Source: Amphiura filiformis
Lineage: Eukaryota > Echinodermata > Ophiuroidea > Amphilepidida > Amphiuridae
Length of the DNA: 64,000 nt
NCBI RefSeq assembly: GCF_039555335.1
Contig: NC_092639.1
Location: forward strand, 33,202,353-33,266,352
Direction of reading: 5' to 3'
Positions 52,661-62,699 of this stretch are shown piece by piece (the first letter of the stretch is position 1; every line of letters starts with the position of its first letter). Under the pieces are notes generated by a model. That model had not been told where the DNA came from. It did not search any database and saw only the letters and a list, made by a program, of their open reading frames with translations. The position numbers were made by a program, and so were the translations under genes.

Positions 52661-53167
52661 CAAGTATGTTTCCACCGAAATGATACGGATGGTGGAGATG
52701 ATTAAGAAGATCTATCTGTCCAGATATTAATATATCACAAATCTTGTTTGCGCAATACTTTATGGCCTTTATGGCTTGCAATACATGTCATCTTGAAAAT
52801 GCTCAAGTATGTTTCCACGAAATGATACGGATGGTGGAGATGATTAAGAAGATCTATCTGTCCAGATATTAATATATCACAAATCTTGTTTGCGCAATAC
52901 TTTATGGCCTTTATGGCTTGCAATACATGTCATCTTGAAAATGCTCAAGTATGTTTCCACCGAAATGATACGGATGGTGGAGATGATTAAGAAGATCTAT
53001 CTGTCCAGATATTAATATGTCACAAACCTTGTTTGCGCAATACGTTATGGCCTTTATGGCTTGCAATACATGTCATCTTGAAAATGCTCAAGTATGTTTC
53101 CACCGAAATGATACGGATGGTGGAGATGATTAAGAAGATCTATCTGTCCAGATATTAATATATCACA
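52661..53167. repeat. Tandem repeat, ~143 bp unit, 3.5 copies
   Basis: Units start with CAAGTATGTTTCCACCGAAA at 52661, 52804, 52946 and 53089. Copies are nearly identical, so the expansion is recent. Confidence 0.9.
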
Positions 53168-53414
53168 AACCATTGGTGTACATGAATGCCCTATGAAAGA
53201 CTAAGCCAGAAGTGCTTTAATTACAGTAAAATTTAACATTTATAGTAAAACCGTGTATACCCGGTTTTATTCTGAGCTCACTGATCGAGTACTGAATAAA
53301 CACATCCATGTTTTTGTATCATTGAAACAGTAACATACGTATAAACTGTATGCATATCGCTATTCGGAGTACGTCTTGTTTGTACATTCTTTCAGCTGTG
53401 AGTTAACAGCTGGC

Positions 53415-53600
53415 TAGCATGAAGATCTGTCAGGATAAATCACACTAATTGAAGATCTATCTCATCTACCAGAAACTCAAAAAACATTTTTTCCCCTTTA
53501 CTGAACGCTGCGAGAGCTATCGGCTTGATGGAGGTTAGCATGAAGATCTGTCAGGATAACTCACAAGTGACTTTGAAGATCTCTCCATCAAGATATCAAT
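53415..53600. repeat. Outlying units of the 51.2-52.1 kb satellite
   Basis: GAAGATCTGTCAGGATAAAT and GAGAGCTATCGGCTTGATGG recur twice. Confidence 0.55.
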
Positions 53601-53929
53601 GATGAACTATTACAGCGGGTAGCATTCTCACCTGCGATCACAAGCTTGTTGAGGTATGCCTCATTTTATGAAATGTTTTTGAAGCTTCTATCAAAAGCTG
53701 TAAAAGCACTGGATAGAAGCAAACAAAATGTAATACAATGAGTGATTGTTCAACTGTGAACCATAAGGAAATCATAAGGATAAGAACCTATAAGGAAAGT
53801 AGATGAAACATAGAACAAAAGTCTCAACCAACTTAATTGCAACCTACATCTTCTCTATAGTATCGCTACTACTTGTAAATCATCACTGAAATCCGTAGAG
53901 CTTTCAAAAGGTGACATTTTTGGCAGAGA

Positions 53930-54420
53930 TTGTGTAATTGGAAACATAGTCCTACAAGTAAACAAATTGATGGCAAAGGAGATCCAAAGGGACTTAAAAC
54001 CTGGCTGGCAGATAATAAACTTCCAAACAGTTTGATTCCTCGATATAGAGGGAACAGTTTATACATCCTATTTCACATTTTTGGAACTATTTTTCAGTAC
54101 TATGCCCTGCTCTTGGGACTTCTTCACAGGCACTGTCACATGTGGTGGCCTTGTGTCAGCTATTAGAAAAGATACTGCAGTTGTCGAAATGCATGTCTTA
54201 GGCCCGATTTGTAAATTTTTGACAGGGCCATGGATGCATATTTTTTATACGGCAACAGAGAATGGAGTCACTCACATAGTCACATTGATGCCATTAACAA
54301 AGTTGGGGATGTCATAGGTGTTCTGAAGCAGGCAGCTATCAATCCTTTGACAATTCTGGAATACACAAACGATTTCTTAGGAGGGATCTTGGTGGTGAGG
54401 GTGATTTAAATGGAAGTCCA
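53930..54420 (+). pseudogene. Unidentified gene relic, multiple frameshifts
   Basis: Protein-like stretches alternate between frames: KTWLADNKLPNSLIPRYRGN, then FFTGTVTCGGLVSAIRKDT, then GPWMHIFYTATENGVTH. They look like pieces of one protein broken by indels. Family unknown; possibly element-encoded because related pieces are copied nearby. Confidence 0.45.
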
Positions 54421-54585
54421 GTTGCCATAAATTAGGCCCATTGGACGGCACAAAAATTACTATATCCTAATTGGTGGTCATAGAAAGGTGATCTTGGTGC
54501 CATTGTAAAGGTGTTTTCAAGAGCTTTCCAGCAGTGTAAGTTTCCCTTAAATCCATGGACTTTAATTTTTTGTCACATACCTAGA

Positions 54586-54786
54586 TAAATCTCTTACGAT
54601 TCCTATCATGACTTTGGAGAAAGTAAACTTGACGCCTGACATATTTCTGTTGCTGATTCCTGTTAAGATTAAAATTGCCATTCAAGACGGAAAGGTGTCG
54701 GCAGATGAGCTAGATCAATACATACCACTACCAACAAGTGGCTGTATTGAATGTTCAGGCAATGAATGAGGATAAAACACCTGAAT
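54586..54786 (+). pseudogene. Unknown C-terminal module, copy 1 (frameshifted)
   Basis: Reads TLEKVNLTPDIFLLLIPVKI and DGKVSADELDQYIP, then shifts frame. It is the first of five related modules up to 57.7 kb. Confidence 0.55.
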
Positions 54787-54914
54787 AACATTTTTTCCTT
54801 CCACTTTATATCAGGGATACAGCATACAGTGGAATGTATGACAAATTATGTTGATAACACCTAATAAACCTTTACTTTATTTACTTTATTTACTCATATT
54901 CTGTTTATATTTAG

Positions 54915-55139
54915 ATTGAAAACCCACTATATGTGCTTTACAAGAAATCCAAAGACATGATGAAGAATATCAAGTTCGGCTTGAAGACGTCAAGATCCTT
55001 GGACTTTACAACACCATGCAGTATTGGTGCATTTGGTGCACAAAGGCTCTTGTATGAACAATCTATACCTTGGTCATCAAGCCTACAGAGACAAATGAAA
55101 AAAGTTTGTGATACTGATTACTATGCAAAAATTAAATGA
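54915..55139 (+). pseudogene. Unidentified exon-like open frame
   Basis: Follows TTTATATTTAG, a possible acceptor. Reads YKKSKDMMKNIKFGLKTSRS and QSIPWSSSLQRQMKKVCD before TGA. No family recognised. It belongs to the same repeated neighbourhood. Confidence 0.35.
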
Positions 55140-55233
55140 GAAAGGTGTGGCTAATTAGTGAAAACTTGTCAAGAAATGGAACACATGCTTAGCTTTCCAA
55201 CATACTATACAGATGTAGCAAACAACAGCTCTT

Positions 55234-55553
55234 TTGGCCAGGGTGTGCTCAAATGATCCATGCAAGGATCGAAAACAGCACATGCTATTGATGGTGCAAC
55301 CACAGCATCAGGGTCTGTTGTCACTACAGACACCTCTTACTTGTTTTGAAACTGGTAAAGACATGTTTGCAGACAATGTGCAAAGGGTTGGAAAGGCCAC
55401 AAGAGTAAGGGAAAGCGGTACAACCCCAGTAAACATTGCAACAAATGCGGCTTTTATAAAACCTAATCTTGAAACCTCCATCCAACTCAGTGAAGAATAT
55501 AAACCAGCAGAGTGGTTTGGTAAAAACCTCAACGGAAAGCCTAGCAGATTATG
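55234..55553 (+). pseudogene. Unidentified open frame of the repeated family
   Basis: 106 codons containing CFETGKDMFADNVQRVGKAT and EEYKPAEWFGKNLNGKPS. It ends just before the HIRAN-like module. No family recognised. Confidence 0.35.
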
Positions 55554-55619
55554 AAGATATTAAAGAAGGTATTAAAGATCATGTTAGTGAGAGAATCAAC
55601 ATAGAACACAACTTCATCA

Positions 55620-55934
55620 ATGCCGCCATCATCACCACAAAGTGCTGACAGTGCTAGTAATGATGGTTTATCACCACAGCGCCTATCACCACAAACAAGT
55701 GCTGACAGGAACACTGATCAACATCATGATCTAGTCAGGCAATTATGTAACCTTAATGTACAGCCAAAGCTTTTTAAAGAAGAATTTCGCCTGACAGAAT
55801 GCAATATAAGACAAGACTGTCAACATTCAGTAAGATTGTGTAGATCTCACATGCTAAATAAGAGGCATGTACAGATTTGTGTGGAGCCAGAACCTACAAA
55901 TCCTGTAGATCGTACTGCAATAGTGTGCAGTTAA
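55620..55934 (+). pseudogene. HIRAN-like module, copy 1
   Basis: Ser/Gln-rich start (SPQSADSASNDGLSPQ), then LVRQLCNLNVQPKLFKEEF, HSVRLCRSHMLN and EPEPTNPVDRTAI, then a stop. Copy 2 at 57031 has the same parts with fewer changes. Confidence 0.5.
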
Positions 55935-56112
55935 AGTAAACTTGATGCACAACATGTTTCTATTACTGATTCCTGTGAATATTGAAATCACCATTGAAGA
56001 TGAACATTTAAAGGGGTCGGCAGTTGAGCTAGATCAAGACATAACAGTACCAACAATTCAAGTGGCTGTATCGAATGTTCAGGCAATGAATGAGGCTAAA
56101 ACACCTAAATAA
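55935..56112 (+). pseudogene. Unknown C-terminal module, copy 2
   Basis: Encodes KVNLMHNMFLLLIPVNIEIT and VPTIQVAVSNVQAMNEAKTP, followed by TAA. Confidence 0.5.
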
Positions 56113-56152
56113 CATGACACTTCCAACATCATTTCCTTCTACTTTATATCAG

Positions 56153-56390
56153 GGATACAGTGGAATGTATGACAAATTATGTTGATAACACCTTTACAAT
56201 TCCCATCAACACTTTGGAGAAAGTTAACTTGACACACGACATGTTTCTGTCGCTGATTCCTGTGAAGATTGAAATCAGTATTCAAGATGGAAAGATGTCG
56301 GCAGTGGAGCTAGAAGACATACCAGTACCAACAATTCAAGTGGCTGTATCGAATGTTCAGGCAATGAATGAGGATAAATCACCGGAATAA
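56153..56390 (+). CDS. Unknown C-terminal module, copy 3, open
   Basis: The acceptor TTCTACTTTATATCAG precedes an uninterrupted frame, DTVECMTNYVDNTFTIPINT to AMNEDKSPE and TAA. It is the most intact of five modules and looks like a 3' terminal exon. No domain recognised; short beta-strand-like repeats (IPVKIEISI, PTIQVAVSNV). Whether it is expressed is unknown. Confidence 0.45.
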
Positions 56391-56399
56391 GGGTTGGGT

Positions 56400-57000
56400 T
56401 GCATTATGCCATTATCCCATGTTTTTTTAAAATAACCATGAAGAAAAAGGTCCTTAAATCAAAGTAACTGTTCACATTTTGCAGACATTATGAAATCTTG
56501 AATGGTAGCCAAAGTGAACATGATGGTAAATGTTATATTTTAACATTTGATTGAAACCTAACCATGTATGTTGATGAAGACATAATAAGAATTGTCAAGT
56601 TTAGTGGCATCCCACAACATAATGATGAAAAAGAAATCTAATATGCTAAGAATCTTCAAGTTTGACTTCATCAATAAACACACTAATCATGGATCGTAGT
56701 TATGCCATTGCTCATAATTTCATTTTACTCTGGATATTCAACCAAATAACTCCACTTCTTTCATTTTGTGATTAATGTAAACACAATAACATCTCTGACC
56801 CTACTAACATCCCAAATTTAGGTCGACAACAGGATTGAATTATTCTGAATTGAATGTCAACCTGAAAATGATTTTGCAGCTCCTCTTGGTGAATTGTTCT
56901 CCTTACACTGAAAACTTGTCTAAATGAGGAAACAAGAATATTCTGCAACTCAACCTCATTTTAAAAGATAGTCCCTGCTAACAATACACACATTCAAATA
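56400..57000. other. Non-coding gap between modules
   Basis: AT-rich, nothing recognised. Confidence 0.4.
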
Positions 57001-57030
57001 TTTCTATAGATTCCAGCAGCATCTTCATCA

Positions 57031-57417
57031 ATGCCACAATTATCACAACTAAGTGCTGACAGTGCTAGTAAGATTCCAGCAGCAGCAACTTCATCAATGC
57101 CACCATCATCACTACAAAGTGCTGACAGTGCTAGTAATGATGGTTTATCACCAAAGCGCCCATCACCACAAAGAAGTGCTGACAGGAACACTGATCAACA
57201 TCATGATCTAGTCAGGCAATTATGTAATCTTAATGTCCAGCCCAAGCTTTTTAAAGAAGAATTTCACCAGAAAGGATATAATATGAGACAAGACTGTCAA
57301 CATTCAGTAAGATTGTGTAGATCTCACATGCTAAATTATAAGAGGCCTGTACAGATTCGTGTGGAGCCAGAACCTACAAATCCTGTAGATCGTAATGCAA
57401 TAGCTTTCCAGGTGTAG
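57031..57417 (+). CDS. HIRAN-like module, copy 2, open
   Basis: About 128 codons. A low-complexity start with a doubled block (SADSASKIPAAATSSMPPSS) is followed by LVRQLCNLNVQPKLFKEEF, HSVRLCRSHMLNYKRPVQIR and VEPEPTNPVDRNAIAFQV. The last stretch fits the HIRAN core (x-E-P-x-N-P-x-D-x-N-A-I-x-V), a DNA-end-binding fold known from HLTF/Rad5. Only the first half of such a domain is present before the stop. Possibly one exon of a larger gene or an element protein. Confidence 0.45.
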   Translation: MPQLSQLSADSASKIPAAATSSMPPSSLQSADSASNDGLSPKRPSPQRSADRNTDQHHDLVRQLCNLNVQPKLFKEEFHQKGYNMRQDCQHSVRLCRSHMLNYKRPVQIRVEPEPTNPVDRNAIAFQV

Positions 57418-57599
57418 TTAAAGTAAACTTGACGCACAACATGTTTCTGTTACTGGTTCCTGTGAATATTGAAATCACCATTGAAGATGGAAATTTAAAG
57501 GTGTCGGCAGTTGAGCTAGATCAATACATACCAGTATCAATAATTCAAGTGGCTGTATCGAATGTTCAGGTAATGAATGAGGATAAAACACCTGAATAA
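57418..57599 (+). pseudogene. Unknown C-terminal module, copy 4
   Basis: Follows the HIRAN-like copy in another frame. KVNLTHNMFLLLVPVNIEIT to VQVMNEDKTPE, then TAA. A fifth, shorter copy runs from 57630 to about 57712. Confidence 0.5.
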
Positions 57600-57714
57600 C
57601 ATGTCACTTCGAACATTTTTTCCCATCTTTTGAGAAAGTAAACTTGACAAGTTGACACACAACATGTTTCTATCGCTGATTCCCGTGAAGATTGAAATCA
57701 CTGCCAGCGAAACT

Positions 57715-58055
57715 CGTACAACTGGCTAACCATTCCAAGCTGGGGTAGGGAGTATTGAAGGATTACGTTACCTGGATGATGCAAAAAGATCAAAAAGGTG
57801 AAATACATTTATTTTGTTCCAATTTTCAGAGTTTCAGATTTTTATCATGTTTTTAATAATAAAATTAAACCATTTGTATTTCTCATGTTATTTTTTTGTA
57901 TTGATTTTTCAGGCTGAGAGGCAGCTGCAGCCAAGAAACATATTAATGCCATTGAATCCTGTTAATTTTTACCTATTTTATTAATGTTATCCAAATATTA
58001 TTTTTAATATCATTTATCTTTAACAATCACTTTATTCTTAATAGTAATAAAATAA
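57715..58055. other. Intergenic, no feature seen
   Basis: AT-rich and non-coding. Confidence 0.4.
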
Positions 58056-58067
58056 GTAATCAACAAC

Positions 58068-58290
58068 ATGCCATTATTAAGAATAGTTTTTGGCATTTTG
58101 TGTCATAAATGGTGCCTGTTCAGGTCACCCATAATTGGGTTTCCTGACAATGTCGAAATGTTTCTGAAAGCAGCAATTGTCATGCACAATTGGTTGAGGA
58201 AGGTTGAGTTCAAGATACATCCGAACAGGCATGCATACTGCCCTCCTCGCGATAGGATAGATAGTCAGGTAACCTTAAAGATGGCTTGTG
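58068..58290 (+). pseudogene. PIF/Harbinger transposase C-terminal fragment, copy 1
   Basis: VFGILCHKWCLFRSPIIGFP followed by NVEMFLKAAIVMHNWLRK is the end of a DDE_Tnp_4 nuclease (family pattern E-N-A-F-G-I-L, then V-x-L-H-N-F-L-R). No catalytic part is present. It duplicates part of the next copy. Confidence 0.75.
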
Positions 58291-58715
58291 GCGAGAGGAG
58301 GCAAAGCAGCACCCTACCTCAAATTGCCACTCTGGCAGGGGGACATATAACATTTTTTTGTAATTTTACAGATTTCTATTATTTTTTATATAAAAATCAA
58401 GTTTTTTAGATGGTTCCCATGGTGTTCCCCGATATTTTAGGGTCCATAATGGATTTAGCCTAATTATGAAATGCTTATCTTTGTTTTCATTGGTTTTGTT
58501 ATTTAAAAAATACTAAATCAATTGTAGTGCTTCCATATTTTCTATTGTGAGTTTTGTTACAATGCAAGTCTATAATTAAATAATAATTAATGAAATTTGC
58601 GGTATTTTAACACTGTATTGATGCTATCCAGGACTGCATGGAGGCACATATATGAAATGTAACCTGGAAGATAAATGACAATAGTCTAGGAATACCAAAT
58701 CCGGAACTGCTAGAA

Positions 58716-59060
58716 GTGGGTGGAGTACCTCATCCCTCTGTATTCGCAGCTGATGAAGCTTTTCCACAAAAGGAAAACATAATGAGACTATACTTGGGTA
58801 GGCTATTGACGGAACAACAGCGCATCTACAACCACCGGCCATCAAGAGAACGTGGCGCGTTATTGAGAATAGTTTTGTGTCATAAATGGTGCCTGTTCAG
58901 GTCACCCATAATTGGGTTTCCTGACAATGTCGAAATGTTTCTAAACGCAGCAATTGTCATGCACAATTGGTTGAGGAAGGTTGAGTTCAAGATACATCCG
59001 AACAGGCATGCATACTGCCCTCCTCGCGATTGGATAGATAAGTCAGGTAACCTTGTTTAT
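58716..59060 (+). pseudogene. PIF/Harbinger transposase fragment, copy 2
   Basis: Extends further upstream: VFAADEAFPQKENIMRLYLG contains the second catalytic Asp region (ADEAFP), then YNHRPSRERG. The VEN-FGIL block is damaged, and the C-terminal part (FPDNVEMF, VMHNWLRKVE) is kept. The N-terminal half of the nuclease is missing. Confidence 0.78.
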
Positions 59061-59129
59061 GGTACATGTACAGTTACCATGGATTTCGCGGGAATGTATG
59101 ACTGCAACAGCTGGTTCTAAAACAATATT

Positions 59130-59194
59130 AGTCCCAAACAAAAATGTTTGGTAGACTCATAACCGGTGCGATCTTACCTTTCCGATGTTGATTA
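59130..59194. repeat. DIRS1 right inverted-repeat end
   Basis: 65 bases starting AGTCCCAAACAAAAATG are the exact complement of 59386-59450. Confidence 0.88.
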
Positions 59195-59385
59195 AGATAC
59201 TTCTTGCATCGATCCCGAGATGCGGAAAAACCAATAGTCATTTTGTCCCACATAAATGAATAAATAACAAAACCCCGATCCCCGGTGGACTCACCCAAAA
59301 GGTGACGTCACACCATATGATCGACCCTTATCCGGCTTGGGATCCCCTACTCGGACCAAACTTGTAGGGGGTGGCGGGGTCGGGA

Positions 59386-59509
59386 TAATCAACATCGGAA
59401 AGGTAAGATCGCACCGGTTATGAGTCTACCAAACATTTTTGTTTGGGACTAGACTCAGTACACCGGTCGATCTTACCGTTCCGATGTTGATTAAGATACT
59501 TCTTGCATC
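59386..59509. repeat. DIRS1 internal complementary region
   Basis: The first 65 bases are the complement of the right end. The next 59 (from AGACTCAGTACACCGG) are a direct, slightly different copy of 59151-59210, as expected for the complement of the left inverted repeat. The join at 59450/59451 models the circle junction. Confidence 0.82.
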
Positions 59510-59839
59510 AACATCTGAAAGATCGATCTAGCAAGTAACCGGCGGATGGAGGTACAAGATTGGTCAGCATCAGATCAGGGATCGGGAGCGGTAACGATGG
59601 TTTTCGCGAGGTCAGAAAATATTTTCCCCAGCGGTCGGGAAACAAAAAGACCACGCGATCACAGACATAAACCTCCTTACTTAATAAGTTTGGTGGTTAA
59701 GAATAGCGACACTGGTTCTTACCATGCTGAGTATTCTGTATAGTCTGAAAACCTGGTACCCGTACACCACCGTATTATGATCGCCGAACAATGTCCCGGT
59801 AAACCTCCGCCCGTCTCTGATTACTAACGTAAGCGGAAG

Positions 59840-60705
59840 TATCGTAGAGAAGGGCGAAGGTGGCTTCCGGGACACCGCCTGCTAGATCTCCTCGAGGGAC
59901 AACCGAACGGTATACCCAAGATGATGAGATAGCTCGTCGAAAGTGGGTCGTGGGGCCTTGAAACCTTCGCGATCCCCGGACCCCACCAACACCTGGACCA
60001 GCCATTGCGACAGCGGCTGGACCGAAAACTCTGTAAGGGTGATGAATGCGGTCGTGAGTCCCTCGCAAGGCTTGTGTTCGGAAGAAATAGTGCTGCAGCG
60101 CTTATCGGACACCCCAGCCTATCTTTGGCTTCAGCCGAACCTTGCCCAACCCTGGGGATTGGAGAGGGGCGAATGTCGGTATGCACCGCGCCCGTTCGTA
60201 GTCACGAGAACAGAGCGCCGAACCAGTGTCGCTCCAGTGTTTGTGAACACGGAAGCTAACCTCGAGACCGTGTGCAACTCAGCACCGCCGTCCGAAGCCA
60301 ACGCCAAACCGGAAAGCCATCTTGAGAGTTACGTATTTAAGCGTCGCTTTTGACGGAAGGTCAAAAGGGTGACCCTTAAAGTAATCTAAGACTGTGTTGG
60401 GATCCCTTAGGAGGATCACTTTCCTTTTTGGTAGACACTGTTGAACATACCGTCGGCGTAGACTAATAAGGTAACCATCGGCTATGATAGTCGACCCGTC
60501 TCGAAACCTCGGTGAATGGAGAGGACAGCTGACTTATAGCTGGCCCCAGTGGCCCGCTGAAGTCTTGCTTGGAACTTTTCTGTCAGAAACTCCGGAACTA
60601 GCAGCACAGAGGCTCTAGCGGGAGGGCTATTTGTCTCATTGCACCAAGCGTAGTATGGAGCCAGACTCTGGCTATACGTACGGAGGGTAGACTTCCGTCT
60701 AGCCC
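59840..60705 (-). pseudogene. DIRS1 tyrosine recombinase, frameshifted
   Basis: The N-terminal core reads KSTLRTYSQSLAPYYAWCNE, then DPNTVLDYF. After shifts come ALRGTHDRIHHPYRVFGPAA and finally RLSLEEIS with KPPSPFSTILPL, the region around the last catalytic residues. Several stops are present; non-functional. Confidence 0.7.
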
Positions 60706-60739
60706 CGGCGATGAGAAAAAAACAGCTTCTGATGAAAAG

Positions 60740-61400
60740 TATCCCTCCGCTGCGTGTTCCCTGGTAAGGGCCATGCAGCTAACTGCAGGTGCTCTAGTGA
60801 TAGACTGGGTACCTCCGCTCCGGGCATCCGGAGTAGATCTGGTACCTCGGGGAGTACCAGCGGCCTTGCCGCTAGCAGAATGACAATGCAGTCTTCCCAC
60901 CCGATCTTGGCCACCACCCTCATGAGTAGTGAGATCGGAGGGACTGCATAAGCTGTCATCCTCCCCAGTCTATGGACAGAGCGTCCACGGTGAATGCTTG
61001 GGGGCCCGTGACCCTTGAGCAGTACACCGGCAGTAGATGATTGCGATGAGATGCGACCAGATCTTTCGAGGGGTGGTACATCCCTTGAAGATCGTCTGAG
61101 CGACCTCTTGAGCAAGGGACCATTCTGCTGGTCCCGACACCCTTCCTCGTGACAGATTGTGCGCGAGGATGCTGGTGACGCCAGCGATGTGTATCGCTCT
61201 CATCGTAATCTGCCTGAACTTGCACCACCCTATCAGGTGTCGTGCATGCAGGCTCAATCGTGGTGGCCCGGAGTCCCCTTGTCTGTTGGGGTAGGCTACC
61301 ACGGTTGTGTTATCCGTCAGGACAACGGTATGTGATTCCACGATCACCTCCTCGTGGCGAGGGAGGTTGATGTGAAACTCTGTCTCTATGGCCCCCATAG
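60740..61400 (-). pseudogene. DIRS1 RNase H and following pol region
   Basis: VVLTDNTTVVAYPNRQGDSG contains the RNase H Asp motif, followed by IHIAGVTSILAHNLSRGRV and EWSLAQEVAQ. A second frame continues DALSIDWGGMTAYAVPPISL and EDCIVILLAARPL, regions characteristic of DIRS1 pol. Confidence 0.78.
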
Positions 61401-61619
61401 GCCCGAGGCGGAGTCTCCGTGGATGTGGACCCCCAGCCCCGTTTTGGCGCTATGGTCGTCACTACGTGACATACCGGGGTGCAGGAAACCTGACACCCTG
61501 GGTCAAATTGGGCTGATGGGTCCACCACCAGAGTTCCTCTCGCGCGATCTCCGACAACGGAACCGCGAGGGAGATTGGCTGACGACTGGGCCTGCAAGCA
61601 GGCTAGAAGGTGTAGTTGG

Positions 61620-62570
61620 GTAAGCCTAACGTAGAAACCGCAGTACAGTACGAGGTCTACCATACTGGCCATTAGGCCTACCACCTTCATCCATGCCACA
61701 GCGGGTTTTGCCCGAGACTCGGCCAAGAGTCAGGCACACCGCACCATGTTCGTCGCCCGCTCGGGTGAGAGCACCGCGAACCCCTCCGTGAGGGTGATCT
61801 GGGCCCCTACAAATAGTGGTGACTGCGTCGGGACCACGCTGGACTTTTTGAGCTGATCAAAAATCCAGGGTCCCGCACCCTACGGACTATCAACCCCATG
61901 AGACCCGTAGTCTTCAGTGGAGTGCGTCCGTATATATGAGCCAAGCGTCCAGGTAGCAACTGATGTTGACACCCCTGTGCTTCAGAATGCGCTGCCACCG
62001 CTCTGACCAAGAGTGTTAAACACCCTGGGAGAGATGGACAGGCGGATGGCGGTATCAAAACTGGTAATTTTGATCCTGTACCTAGAAGCGCAGATGCCTC
62101 CGATCTTGAGAGGCGATTGGCATATGCAGATAGGCGTCCGAGAGATCTAGCGATGCTGTTCCCATGCCCCTGATGGAGCAGGCTAGCACCGGCGAGAGTC
62201 CCCATTCTGAACCTCTTGGGCCTGAAGAACGTGTTCAACAGTCTGCGGTTCGGATGGGGCTCCCGTCGCCGGTCTTCCTTGGAGCCAATGGCTCCAAGAT
62301 CACCAGTAGAACGGGGGTAGACCGGGACAATCGCCCGCCGTGAGAAGCTGTGTGATCCCCTGTCAGTAGTGCCCGGCGCTGGGGGCCGTCTGGCGGCACT
62401 ACTGTGGACCTCTGAAATGTGCAGATGAATGTGGGGAGACTGGGTTGCCAGTCTGTAACCCCCACTCACCACTGCCCATACCCAGGCGCTCAAAGAGATG
62501 GTTTCCCACCTCTGGGTGAAAGCCATAAGCGGTCGCCCACTGGGAGATCCCCTGTGGAAAAACCGCTGAG
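61620..62570 (-). pseudogene. DIRS1 reverse transcriptase, frameshifted
   Basis: Recognisable in order: AFTQRWETISLSAWVWAVVS (pre-RT), LLNTFFRPKRFRMGTL (RT block 2), and later AKPAVAWMKVVGLMASMVDL, the end of the RT/connection. Stops separate the blocks and the catalytic box was not readable. Confidence 0.68.
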
Positions 62571-62699
62571 CCCCCAGGAATGCTCTGCCTAGCTTCCCTT
62601 GGAAGAGCGCTTGCTCTTCTTCGGGGCTTGCCAGCTGTTCCTGTGCTACCCTTGCGCCTCCCAGAAATGGGTGCTGCAGAGGTAGTGGGCTCGGGTACT

